Source of the DNA: Deltaproteobacteria bacterium
GTDB taxonomy: Bacteria > Myxococcota_A > UBA9042
Length of the DNA: 36,912 bases
Assembly (NCBI GenBank): GCA_020632665.1
Contig: JACKFC010000039.1
Location: 1-36,912 of the forward strand
Direction: 5' to 3'
The notes under the pieces were generated by a model that ran no database searches, was not told the origin of the DNA, and worked only from the letters and a program-made list of their open reading frames with translations. Numbering within the stretch: position 1 is the first letter of the stretch; each line of letters opens with the position of its first letter. Of the stretch, positions 22,581 through 30,831 are shown piece after piece. A program made the position numbers and the translations under genes.

Positions 22581-24269
22581 GTGGCGCGGAGCGCACTGCT
22601 CGCGACCTCGAACGCCGAGGCCGCGGCGCAGGCCGTGGAGGCCCTCTCCGCTGCGGGCTTCCACACCTACGCCGTCGCCCGGACCGGCATGGAGCTCGCG
22701 CGCCGCGGCGTCATGGTCTCCCCGGTCGACCAGCTCGCCGGCCAGCGCAGCATGCTCGCCGGACGGGTCGAGGTCTTGCAGCAGCGCGTCCTGGCCGGCG
22801 TCGTCGGGCGGCGCAGCCGGCCGCGAGAGGCAGAGGCGCTTGCCCGCGAGCGGATCCACCCGGTCGACGTGGTGGTGATCCGGCTCCCGCTGCAGCCCGC
22901 AGACCTCGATCCGAGCCTGGGCGCGGAAGATCCCGCCGCCGCGGCCGAGGCCCTGCGCGATGGGCCGTATCTGGCCGAAGCAGCACTGCTCGAGTTGGCG
23001 CTGGCGCATCATCACGACGTGCTGCCGATCGTCGACCTGCGTGGCTGTGAAGCCGATATTCGCGCGATCGGTCGCGACGCGCTGCCGCATGACCGGCGCC
23101 GCGAATTGGCGCGTGCGGCGCATCAGCATCTCGCAGAGTTCCGGCGCTTCTTGATGTGGACCCTCGACTTCGAAGAGGCCGAGGCTGCACCGCTGCCCGC
23201 GCCGCGTCGGACGACGACGGCGACGATCTCCAGCGGCTGGGCTCCGGCCGCTCCCGTCGGCGCTACGGCCAGCGTCGACGACCACGTCGATGACGAAGAC
23301 GATGACGATGACGATGACGAGCTTGGCGTCGACGTCATCGAGTTGGCCTCGGAAATGGACACCGGCGCTCCGCAGCGCGGCTTCGGCCTGCCGAGCGAGC
23401 TACCACGGCAGGGTCTGCTGCGGCTGCAGGATGTGCCGCCGGAGATCGGCGCCGCGTTCGCGCTGCACGACCTGGCCGGCGGGGAAATCTCGGCAGAGTT
23501 GCTGCGTGACGTCGCGGGAGCGTTCGCCGCGTTGCGTGCGTTGGGCGCCCCCGGCGTCGCCACGGCGCGCTCCGGGCTCGCCTGTTCCCTGGTGCGCATC
23601 GAGCGCACGACGACGCGCGCGGTGCTACGAGCGGTCGGTGTCGACCCTCGCGCCATCGACGGCGGCGTGCTCGTCGCGGGCGGCGAGATTGATCTCACCG
23701 CGGCCCGGGTTCTCGCCGAGAGCGAACCGACGCGAGCGCTACGGACCATCGTCGCGGCCGGCTTCGTCGAAGAGGCCGCCGAACTGCTGCAACAACGCGA
23801 GCGTCGCTGCGTCGTCCTGAAGTTGCCGGAATCGCAGCCGACCCATGCCCTCGAGAGCGACGCCTTCGGTCCCTACGTCTGCGCCATCGACGACCTGCGC
23901 ATCCGCGCCGCGGCCGACGCCGGCGAGTTCGCCGACGCCGCCGTCCTCGGCGTGGCGGCGCTGGCCGGTTTGGGCGGCGCGGGCGCGACCGTCGTCACAG
24001 GTGAGGGGACGCTGGCGATCGCCGGCGGCCATCCGCACGTCGCCGACGCCGTACAGATCGCGGTCGGCAAGGCCCGCAAGCACGCTGCAGGCGCGACGCT
24101 GGTGGTGACCGACGCGCTGCGCGACCCGCCGTTGCTGGCGTGGATCGCCAAGGCCGGTGTGACCGCCGTGGTCGAGGTTCTCGGCGCCCCCCGCAGCGAC
24201 GATCCGGCCATCCTCGCGGCCGCCCGCGACGCAGGCATCGCGTTCCAACGCGTCGCCGTCGGGGCGTAG
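22581..24269 (+). CDS. PurH-like protein with degraded active sites (probable pseudoenzyme)
   Basis: 562 residues collinear with bifunctional PurH (AICAR transformylase/IMP cyclohydrolase). An N-terminal MGS-like domain (ALLATSNAEAAAQAVEALSA, RRGVMVSPVDQLAG, VDVVVIRLPL, HHHDVLPIVDL, ELARAAHQHLAEFRRFL) is joined by an Asp-rich insert (233-247) to a transformylase-like half (IDGGVLVAGGEIDLTAARVL, VAAGFVEEAAELL, AKAGVTAVVEVLG). The catalytic signatures are gone: VKTLHPK is VEVLQQR (near 63-69), KHTNPCG is TARSGLA (328-334), and SDAFFPFPDG is TDALRDPPLL. It is therefore unlikely to make IMP. A regulatory or ligand-sensing role is inferred. The GTG directly follows the sigma-like gene's stop, with GAGGAG as ribosome-binding site. 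Confidence 0.8.
   Translation: MARSALLATSNAEAAAQAVEALSAAGFHTYAVARTGMELARRGVMVSPVDQLAGQRSMLAGRVEVLQQRVLAGVVGRRSRPREAEALARERIHPVDVVVIRLPLQPADLDPSLGAEDPAAAAEALRDGPYLAEAALLELALAHHHDVLPIVDLRGCEADIRAIGRDALPHDRRRELARAAHQHLAEFRRFLMWTLDFEEAEAAPLPAPRRTTTATISSGWAPAAPVGATASVDDHVDDEDDDDDDDELGVDVIELASEMDTGAPQRGFGLPSELPRQGLLRLQDVPPEIGAAFALHDLAGGEISAELLRDVAGAFAALRALGAPGVATARSGLACSLVRIERTTTRAVLRAVGVDPRAIDGGVLVAGGEIDLTAARVLAESEPTRALRTIVAAGFVEEAAELLQQRERRCVVLKLPESQPTHALESDAFGPYVCAIDDLRIRAAADAGEFADAAVLGVAALAGLGGAGATVVTGEGTLAIAGGHPHVADAVQIAVGKARKHAAGATLVVTDALRDPPLLAWIAKAGVTAVVEVLGAPRSDDPAILAAARDAGIAFQRVAVGA
23301..23318 (+). repeat. GATGAC hexanucleotide repeat (three copies)
   Basis: Three exact GATGAC units encode part of the poly-aspartate insert of the PurH-like protein; imperfect units (GATGACGAAGAC) precede them. 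Such a simple repeat can change length by slippage. Confidence 0.75.
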
Positions 24270-24304
24270 CAGCCTGAGCCACCCCAACTCCCCTCCGCGG
24301 CGAC

Positions 24305-24334
24305 TTGACGGGCGCTCGGCGCGCGTTCGACGCT
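24305..24334 (+). promoter_or_regulatory. Candidate promoter of the zinc-ribbon/GYF gene
   Basis: TTGACG (24305-24310), 18-bp spacer, GACGCT (24329-24334), in the 88-bp gap before the ATG at 24358. The leader would be short, about 17 nt, and includes the GGGGAGGGG ribosome-binding site. Confidence 0.45.
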
Positions 24335-24357
24335 AGCGGTGCCCGGGGAGGGGCGCG

Positions 24358-25536
24358 ATGCACGTCCGCTGCGAACATTGCCACGCCGGCTACACGCTAC
24401 CGGCCGAGAAGCTGACGCCCGGCCGTCGCGTGCAGTTCAACTGTCGCCACTGCAGCCAACGCATCGTCGTCCAGGTTCCTGCCGCCGAGCCGGTCGCCGA
24501 AGCCCCCGCGCCGGCCGCTGACGAGGTGCGCTGGTTCGTCGCCGCTGCCGACGGAAGCTACCGCAAGCTGGCTGATTCGGAGCTCGAGCGCGCCATCGCC
24601 GCCGGCGAGATCGACGCCCAGCAGCTGATCTGGAGCAAGGGCTTCGACGAGTGGCTGCCGGTCTCCGAGACGACGCGCTGGCGCGACCGCTTCGGCGGGG
24701 TCGCCGCCCCGGCGCCAGCCGATGCCACCTCGCACGACGCGCGTCCCGCGGCGGAGGCCGCAGCTGCGGAGTCCGTGCCTCGCCGTGTGCGCCGGACCAC
24801 CGAGGTGGGACTCGGCGAGGCAGCCGCGACCGGTTCCGAGCCGCTGGACGATTCGCTGCAGGGCGCCGCAGGGCCCGAACCGGAAGCGACCCAGCTCGCC
24901 GACGCCGTCGCCCCGGAGCCGGAAGACGTCACACGTGAGCAAGCCGTCGTGGGTGGCGAAGATGACGCCTCGCTCGGCCAGTCGACCTTCGCCGGCGTGG
25001 GCTCCTCCGACGCCTCGCAGGCCGCGGTCTCGCTGCCGATCGTGCGCGCGGCCCCGCCGCCCGGACGCGCAGACTCTGGCCTGCACCGCGTCCGCCCTCG
25101 CCTCTCCCCGCGTGGCGGAGCACGGCGCAGCGGCCTGCACGAGTCCCGTCCGTCCCCAGCCGCGCAGCAGCCAGCAGCGGAGCCGCATTCCGGCCACGCG
25201 CATGCCCAGCCGCACCCGGCGGGGCATCCTGGCGGCGCCGAGGGCGACCTCGCCTGGGCACCGGCCACCGATACCTACATCGGGCCGCGCGACAATTTCA
25301 CCCGCCGCTTGGGCTCGGCCGCCGAACGCGACGCGCTGATCGCCCAGGTCGAGGCCGGCCGCCGCCACCGCAGCGAGATCCAACGCTGGCAGGCGGTGAC
25401 GATCGCGGCCTGTGGCGTCGCCTTCATGGCGCTTCTCCTCGCGGCCTGGGCGATGCTCGATCGCCGCGCTGCCACGGCAGCACTGCAGGCCTGCCAACAT
25501 CCGCCGTCGACGCAAGCGACCGTCGCGGCGCCCTGA
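24358..25536 (+). CDS. Zinc-ribbon (MJ0042) - GYF_2 - transmembrane protein
   Basis: 392 residues. Residues 3-38 are an MJ0042-type zinc ribbon with CEHC (5, 8) and CRHC (29, 32). Residues 57-110 fit a GYF_2 domain (RWFVAAADGSYRKL, LIWSKGFDEWLPV). A disordered Ala/Pro/Glu linker with a His-rich stretch follows, then one membrane helix (AVTIAACGVAFMALLLAAWA, near 346-365) and a 25-residue tail. The zinc ribbon-GYF-TM order resembles the cytoplasmic part of GltJ/AgmX of Myxococcus gliding motility, which interacts with a polarity regulator. The periplasmic TonB-like part of GltJ is absent here. The role, perhaps docking of proline-rich partners, is inferred. GGGGAGGGG precedes the ATG; the next gene starts 14 bp downstream. 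Confidence 0.82.
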   Translation: MHVRCEHCHAGYTLPAEKLTPGRRVQFNCRHCSQRIVVQVPAAEPVAEAPAPAADEVRWFVAAADGSYRKLADSELERAIAAGEIDAQQLIWSKGFDEWLPVSETTRWRDRFGGVAAPAPADATSHDARPAAEAAAAESVPRRVRRTTEVGLGEAAATGSEPLDDSLQGAAGPEPEATQLADAVAPEPEDVTREQAVVGGEDDASLGQSTFAGVGSSDASQAAVSLPIVRAAPPPGRADSGLHRVRPRLSPRGGARRSGLHESRPSPAAQQPAAEPHSGHAHAQPHPAGHPGGAEGDLAWAPATDTYIGPRDNFTRRLGSAAERDALIAQVEAGRRHRSEIQRWQAVTIAACGVAFMALLLAAWAMLDRRAATAALQACQHPPSTQATVAAP

Positions 25537-25550
25537 CCCCCGGAGCTTCG

Positions 25551-26660
25551 ATGTCCGCACCGACGCGTTTCGACTACGGCCGCCAACTCGACGATTTCGT
25601 CGTCGGCGAGACCTACCTCCACCCCTTCGAGGTCACGATCGACGAGGCCATCGTCGGCCCGTACATGTCGAGCTTCATCGACGCCACGCCGCTCTGGAGC
25701 TCCGATCGCTCGGCCCACGCCCTCGGCCTGGCACGACGCCCCGTGCCGCCGCACCTCTTGCTCAACCTCGGCCTCTCGTTCTCGGTCCACGACACCTCGC
25801 AGCAGGCCATCGCGCACCTCGCCTACCTCCGCGTCGACTTCCCGAAGCCGCTGCCGATCGGCGGAACGATTCGCGGCGCGTCGCGGGTGCTGGGCAGCAA
25901 GCCTTCGTCCAGCGGCGATAAGGGCGTGGTGCACGTGCATACCGTCTTGGTCGACGAGGACGGCCACCGCGTCCTGGATTTCGAGCGCAAGGCGCTGATC
26001 CGGGCCGGGACGATGGCCGACCGCCCGAAGGATGTCGGTGGCATCGCGACCGACGACGCCTGGCTCGGCGCGCTCCCCAGCCGCTCGTTCACCGCGCGGA
26101 TCCGAGAGGTGCCGCCAGGGCCGGAGCTCTTCCGCCCGCCGCTCTTCGGCTGCTTCGAGGATTTCGAGGCTGGCGCGGTCTTCGTCCACGCCAACGGCCG
26201 GACCGTGGGCGACAGCGAGCACATGCGCCTCTCGGCCATCTGTCGCAACAGCCACCCGCTGCATTGGGATCACATTTACTGCCAAACGGAATCGTTCAAG
26301 AAGGAGCGCGTCGTCTACGGCGGCCTGGTCCTGGCCTGGACGTTGACGCAGAGCTCGACCGACCTCGGCGGGCACGTCCTGTGGGAAGAGCGCTGGTCCG
26401 ATGGTGCGCATCCAGCGCCAATCCTCGCTGGCGATACCATCTTCGCCGCGACGAAGGTGCTCGCCGTCCGCCCGCTCTCGGAGCATGTCGGCGCCGTCGA
26501 CCTGCGTGTGGTCGGAGTGAAGAACGCCCGTCCGGAGGCGCTGATCGCCGCGGGCGCCGATCTGTTCACGCCGGAGCGCGACAAGACCCGCGATGCGCGT
26601 ACCGCCGAGAAGGTGGTCGAAATTACGCGTTCGGTGCTGGTGCGGCGGCGGGGGGCGTAG
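25551..26660 (+). CDS. MaoC-family double-hotdog hydratase (mesaconyl-CoA hydratase-like)
   Basis: 369 residues forming two hotdog domains. The first contains FVVGETYLHPFEVTIDEAIV and the strand RVDFPKPLPIGGTIRG. The second carries FEAGAVFVHANGRTVGDSEH and the catalytic-type segment NSHPLHWD (about 232-239), with the Asp/His layout of MaoC hydratases (N-x-HPLH-D). Family members hydrate enoyl-CoA thioesters; the length and two-domain layout are closest to mesaconyl-CoA/2-methylfumaryl-CoA hydratases. The substrate is not proven, and no other ethylmalonyl-CoA gene is here. CGGAG stands 6 nt before the ATG. The last 38 bp overlap the convergent thioredoxin-like gene. Confidence 0.82.
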   Translation: MSAPTRFDYGRQLDDFVVGETYLHPFEVTIDEAIVGPYMSSFIDATPLWSSDRSAHALGLARRPVPPHLLLNLGLSFSVHDTSQQAIAHLAYLRVDFPKPLPIGGTIRGASRVLGSKPSSSGDKGVVHVHTVLVDEDGHRVLDFERKALIRAGTMADRPKDVGGIATDDAWLGALPSRSFTARIREVPPGPELFRPPLFGCFEDFEAGAVFVHANGRTVGDSEHMRLSAICRNSHPLHWDHIYCQTESFKKERVVYGGLVLAWTLTQSSTDLGGHVLWEERWSDGAHPAPILAGDTIFAATKVLAVRPLSEHVGAVDLRVVGVKNARPEALIAAGADLFTPERDKTRDARTAEKVVEITRSVLVRRRGA

Positions 26661-27192
26661 ACGCTCCCGCGCCGAGGGTGCGCACATCGAGCTCCCCGGG
26701 CAGCAGCACGCCCTGACGGTTCCAGATCACCGTCCCGTCGGCTCCGATCACGATCGTCGTCGGGAAGGCGCGCACGCCGAGCTGCTGCGCGAGCGCCGTG
26801 CCGTCGGGCACCACCCGGAAGCTGCGCGGCTCGGCCTGCACAGCGGCGCGGACCGCGGCGGGATCGTCGGCAGCGACGGCGAGGACCGTCAGCTCGGGAT
26901 GGCGTGTGGCGAAGTTGTCGACGGTCGGCGTCGTCAACTTGCACGCGCCGCACCAAGTCGCCCAGACGTAGATGACCACCGGCTTGCCGCGGAGATCGGC
27001 CGCGCGGAGCGTCGCGCCGTCGAGCGTCTCGACCTGGAAGTCGATCGCCGTGCCATTGTCGATCGGCCCGCCGACGAAGGTCGTCGCCAGCATGAAGATG
27101 CCGACCGCCAGGATCAGGGTGAAGATCCACGACCGAATGGCGACCCAGACCCCGGCTGCGCCGCTCGGCTGGGCGGGCGCTTCGGCGCTCAT
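26623..27192 (-). CDS. Membrane-anchored TlpA/ResA-type thioredoxin-like protein
   Basis: 189 residues. One N-terminal membrane helix (IRSWIFTLILAVGIFMLATT) anchors a periplasmic thioredoxin fold. The redox motif is WCGAC within VVIYVWATWCGACKLTTPTV, and the cis-proline loop is RAFPTTIVIGADG. Proteins of this type reduce or oxidise disulfides in exported proteins. The ATG overlaps the stop of the large lipoprotein gene by 4 bp (ATGA), and that lipoprotein has several cysteines, so it is a plausible client. The C-terminus is a Pro/Ala tail whose codons lie antisense over the end of the MaoC-like gene (38-bp convergent overlap). Confidence 0.9.
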   Translation of the reverse strand: MSAEAPAQPSGAAGVWVAIRSWIFTLILAVGIFMLATTFVGGPIDNGTAIDFQVETLDGATLRAADLRGKPVVIYVWATWCGACKLTTPTVDNFATRHPELTVLAVAADDPAAVRAAVQAEPRSFRVVPDGTALAQQLGVRAFPTTIVIGADGTVIWNRQGVLLPGELDVRTLGAGASTPPAAAPAPNA

Positions 27193-30100
27193 TTGGCGAC
27201 CCCACCGCCGGCCTGAACGTGGCCAGGGCGGCTGCCGACCTTCTGGATATCGAGTGCCAGCACGGTCCCCTGCGGGATCGAGGTCGCCATCGCCGAGAGG
27301 TCGAGCTCCGGCAAGGGGAACGAAGCGAGCGTCCCGGTGAGCGCGCCGACCAGGGCGTTGGTCACGAAGGGCATCAGCTTCTCGAAGAAGCCGACGGTGC
27401 TCTCCGGTGCCGCGACCCCGCCGACCAGGACCTGATCGACGTCGACCTCGAGGCGGACGATGCCGAGGACGTCCATCCCGAGCTCGGGTCCGGCCTCGCC
27501 GGTGACTTTGCTCGCGGCGACGCCGACCTTCGCCGAGATAAAGGCGCGGACGACGACGGGCTGGCCGTCGAGGGTCGTCTTCACGTCGACCTGGACATCG
27601 CCGAGCTGCAGCTCCGCCTTCCCGCCGGCCGTGCAATCCGAGAGCATCGGCGGCGTCCACATATCGACGGCGACCTCGAGGGTGCCGACGCCGAAGCTGC
27701 TCAGGTCCAAGCCGGCGAGCGCGGCGCCATCGAGCGTGAGGTCGAGACCGCCGGCCTGCCAGATCGCAGTGAAGAGCTGGTTGACCAGGTCGAAGTGCAT
27801 CGCGACCTCGAGCGGATCGATGCGATCGAAGCTGGCGTAGAGCGAGGTATTTCCGAGGCAACTGCGCCGCATCGGCACGCCGAGGACCTTGTGCGCGGTC
27901 GTCTTCTTCGAGGTCAGGGAGGTGTCGAGCTTGAGCCAAGCGCCTGCCTTCTTGCTGCCGCTCGCGCCGTAGACGAGCAGGGAGAGCGGCGCGGTGTCGA
28001 GCGTCACGTCGGTCGGCTTGCCGCCGAAAAAGCCGGGAATCTGGAACGTCTTCTGCACGCCGATGCCGGTCAGCGCGTCGCCCAGTGGGCCATCGACCGC
28101 GGCACCGATCTGGCTCGCCAACGTGTTCTCGAGCAACTTGGTGATCGAGCCGTCGAATAGGTCGAGCAGCCAGTTCACCAAGAATCCCCACTTGTTGTCG
28201 ATATTCACGTCGAGGTTGACCAGGTCGACTTTGACGTTCTTGGTGGCCACGAAGACCTTGCCGGAAGACGCCGAGAGCGCGACGAAACCTTGGAGATTCA
28301 ACGAGCTCGCGGTCACGGTCGCGTCGACGTTGACCGGGATGAAGCCGATGCCCTTGCCCTTGAGGTTCACCTTCGCCACGACCTTCCAGATCGTGCCGTC
28401 GAGATCGAGTCCGCCGGTCTTCGCCGCCAGGGCGATCTTCGGGTAGCCGCCGTTCTTGCTCGCGTCGCCGAAGCTGAAGGTCTTCACCGTGGCGTCGCCG
28501 GAGAGCCCCGTCACCGAGACCGGGAAGCTCTGGCCGACCACGATCGAGAGGTCGAGGTTCTTCAGCACGATCTCCATCACGGTGGCCAGGTCGCGCGGCT
28601 TGCTGTGGACGTGTAAGCCGGAGTCGATGGCCTGCTGACCGAGCCAGAAGCCGAGCCCGTGGGCCAGCTGGGCACTGCTTCCGGCCACGGCGCTGGCGAA
28701 TTTCTTCGCGGCGACGATCGCCTGGGCGTGGGTCGAGGCGTTGCCCCATTCGTCCTTGCCCTCGATCTTCACGATGTTCACGCCGTGATCGAGGGTGACC
28801 GTGGCTTTCTCGGAGATGCCGTCGCCGAACTTGAACGGCTTGTCGTCGAAGAAGACCTCGGCCAGCGCGCTCAACTCGTCGACCACGGAGAACGTCACCG
28901 TCGTTGTCGGCACGTGCAGCATCGTGTGGCCACGCGGCGGCGAGGAGACGTTGATCAGCGGGCCCGACGTATCGACCCGCAGCTTGCGGCTGGCCGAGAG
29001 GGTGCCGCCGCCCTGCAGCCCGACGGTGATGGTGTAGAGGCCGTCCTGGCCGAAGCTGACCTGGGCGTTGGTCGCGTCGAGCTTCACACCCTCGGTCGGC
29101 TGGACCTGGATCGGCTCGAGCACGGGGTCGGCGATCGGGTTGCCGTAGGCGTCGGCGGCCTTGCCCTTCATCCCGACCACCTGGCCGGTGCCGTAGTTCT
29201 TCTGCTCGGGGTCGAAGGTCAGCTCGAGCGTCGTGGCCGGCCCGGGCGCGATGGTCAACGAGCTCGCGACGGCCTCGGGCACGCTGGCGTCGACGCAGGA
29301 GATCTCGTGCTTGCCGGCCTTGGTGCAGGAGAGCGAGAGCCCATTCGCCTTGCAGCCGTCGGGGATCTCGAGCTTCCAATCGGTCGGTTGCGGAACGTTG
29401 GCGTTGCCGAACGCGTCGTACGAGGTGCAGGCCACGCTGACGGGATCGTCGACGCTGGCCGCGGTCGGCGTCGCGACGGCCTTGGAGAAGGCAGGATCCG
29501 CGGGCTCGACCGTCAGCGGCATCTTCACGCTCTGGACGGCGGCGCTCTCGACGACGCACCAGACGTCGAAGGCTCCGGCCTTCTTGCCAGTGACGACGTC
29601 GATCGCGACAGAGAGCGCCTCGTCTGCGGCGATGGTCGCTTCGACCTTGCCGGTGATCGCGTTGCCGAATTTGTCCTGATGCTGGCACTGCACCGTGGTG
29701 CCGACCGAGCCCGCGACGATGGGGTTGGTCGCGAGCACGGCGACGACGCCGGCCGGGTCGCCGGGGGTGAAGCTGACCTGGATCGGTTTGCTGGAGATGC
29801 CGGCGCTGTCGAGGACGCACCGGACTTCGAACGAGCCCGTCGCCTTGCTGGTGACCGCCAGGCCGAGTCCTGCGGCGGCGCTGACCTTCTCCAACGGCGA
29901 CTCCGCCGCGAGCGCGACGCCCTCGGGCTGCACCGCCAAGGCTTGCCCTGCCGCGTCCTGCGCCACGCACGTGATCACGATCGGCGCGCCGGCCTTGGTG
30001 CTCGGCGTCTCGGCGCTGGCGACCAAGGCGGCGGCCACGCGCGGTGGGGCGGCCGTGTCTGCGCTGCTGTCGGTGCTCGCAGCGTCGCCCGACGCGGTCC

Positions 30101-30299
30101 CGCCGGCATCCCCGCCGTTCTCGACGTCGGTCTGCCCGCCAAAGCCGTCCGGGTCCGTGGTGACCGCGCCGCCGGTGTCGATTTCGCCGCCGGCGAGGTT
30201 GGAAGTCAGGCCGCTGCTGCCTGGTGTCGTGCCGCAACCGGCAACGATCAGAGCGAGCAGCAGGAGGCCAGCGCAACGCAGGCAGGATACGGTCGACAT
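27189..30299 (-). CDS. Large lipoprotein: Ig-like repeats and TULIP/BPI-like C-terminal region
   Basis: 1036 residues. The signal peptide ends in a clear lipobox (LIVAGC, Cys22). A Gly/Asp/Thr/Ser-rich linker follows. Residues of about 75-570 form several Ig-like beta-sandwich units with repeated themes (VVTGKKAGAFDVWCVV, CTSYDAFGNANVP, then DTSGPLINVSSPPRG). The C-terminal 450 residues alternate strands and long amphipathic helices (GFLVNWLLDLFDGSITKLLE, FDLVNQLFTAIWQAGGLDLT) in a way that recalls BPI/TULIP lipid-binding domains. This assignment is my pattern reading, not a database match. The ATG at 30299 has GGAG 7 nt upstream; codons further upstream overlap the phosphatase gene. Co-translated with the thioredoxin-like gene. 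Confidence 0.82.
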   Translation of the reverse strand: MSTVSCLRCAGLLLLALIVAGCGTTPGSSGLTSNLAGGEIDTGGAVTTDPDGFGGQTDVENGGDAGGTASGDAASTDSSADTAAPPRVAAALVASAETPSTKAGAPIVITCVAQDAAGQALAVQPEGVALAAESPLEKVSAAAGLGLAVTSKATGSFEVRCVLDSAGISSKPIQVSFTPGDPAGVVAVLATNPIVAGSVGTTVQCQHQDKFGNAITGKVEATIAADEALSVAIDVVTGKKAGAFDVWCVVESAAVQSVKMPLTVEPADPAFSKAVATPTAASVDDPVSVACTSYDAFGNANVPQPTDWKLEIPDGCKANGLSLSCTKAGKHEISCVDASVPEAVASSLTIAPGPATTLELTFDPEQKNYGTGQVVGMKGKAADAYGNPIADPVLEPIQVQPTEGVKLDATNAQVSFGQDGLYTITVGLQGGGTLSASRKLRVDTSGPLINVSSPPRGHTMLHVPTTTVTFSVVDELSALAEVFFDDKPFKFGDGISEKATVTLDHGVNIVKIEGKDEWGNASTHAQAIVAAKKFASAVAGSSAQLAHGLGFWLGQQAIDSGLHVHSKPRDLATVMEIVLKNLDLSIVVGQSFPVSVTGLSGDATVKTFSFGDASKNGGYPKIALAAKTGGLDLDGTIWKVVAKVNLKGKGIGFIPVNVDATVTASSLNLQGFVALSASSGKVFVATKNVKVDLVNLDVNIDNKWGFLVNWLLDLFDGSITKLLENTLASQIGAAVDGPLGDALTGIGVQKTFQIPGFFGGKPTDVTLDTAPLSLLVYGASGSKKAGAWLKLDTSLTSKKTTAHKVLGVPMRRSCLGNTSLYASFDRIDPLEVAMHFDLVNQLFTAIWQAGGLDLTLDGAALAGLDLSSFGVGTLEVAVDMWTPPMLSDCTAGGKAELQLGDVQVDVKTTLDGQPVVVRAFISAKVGVAASKVTGEAGPELGMDVLGIVRLEVDVDQVLVGGVAAPESTVGFFEKLMPFVTNALVGALTGTLASFPLPELDLSAMATSIPQGTVLALDIQKVGSRPGHVQAGGGVAK

Positions 30300-30336
30300 C
30301 GGCAGCTCCGTGCCCAAGTCGTGGGCGCCCGGAAGT

Positions 30337-30822
30337 CTAGCGAAGTTCGGGGTGCTTCGCGACCAGGGAATCGAGCAGTCCGCGCGCGCCGGCGGTGCAG
30401 ATCGCGAAGACGTTCTCGAAGCCGTCGGCCCCCCCGTAGTAGGGATCCGGGACCTCGTCACCGTCGGCGGCGGCGTCCCAACTCCGCAGCAGGGAGATGC
30501 GCTCACGCTCGGATTCGTTTCGCGCCAGCCGACGCAGGTGCTCGGCGTTGCTGCGGTCCATCGCGACGACGTAGTCGAATCGCTCGAAGTCGCCGGCCAC
30601 GAAGTGCCGTGCGCGGCTCGGCAGCGGGACGCCGTGGCGCTCGCTGGTCGCCAGCGTGCGCGGATCGGGCCGCTCGCCGACGTGGTAGGCACCGGTGCCC
30701 GCGCTGTCGACCTCGAAGCGGTCCCGCAGGCCGCGCGCCGCCAGCTCGCGGAGGAAGACGCCCTCCGCCTGCGGCGAGCGACAGATATTGCCGAGGCAGA
30801 CGAAACAGACGCGAATCTTCAC
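30337..30822 (-). CDS. Low-molecular-weight protein-tyrosine-phosphatase
   Basis: 161 residues, the normal family length. The active-site P-loop CLGNICRSP (CX5R-S) is at residues 9-17 and the general acid lies in VPDPYYGG near the C-terminus. VDSAGTGAYHVGERPDPR matches the substrate-side loop. The family removes phosphate from tyrosine or arginine residues; bacterial Wzb-type members control exopolysaccharide tyrosine kinases. No kinase or polysaccharide gene is adjacent. It starts 9 bp after the DUF4234 gene and lies 37 bp before the large lipoprotein gene, so all are probably in one transcript. Confidence 0.93.
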   Translation of the reverse strand: MKIRVCFVCLGNICRSPQAEGVFLRELAARGLRDRFEVDSAGTGAYHVGERPDPRTLATSERHGVPLPSRARHFVAGDFERFDYVVAMDRSNAEHLRRLARNESERERISLLRSWDAAADGDEVPDPYYGGADGFENVFAICTAGARGLLDSLVAKHPELR

Positions 30823-30831
30823 CCGGCCCCC

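Noticed and set aside
26623..30276. A single 1217-residue minus-strand protein joining the thioredoxin domain to a long upstream region.
   Set aside because: The upstream part is an Arg-rich shadow of the lipoprotein gene, which is in another frame with a signal peptide. The thioredoxin-like gene has its own ATG in an ATGA overlap.
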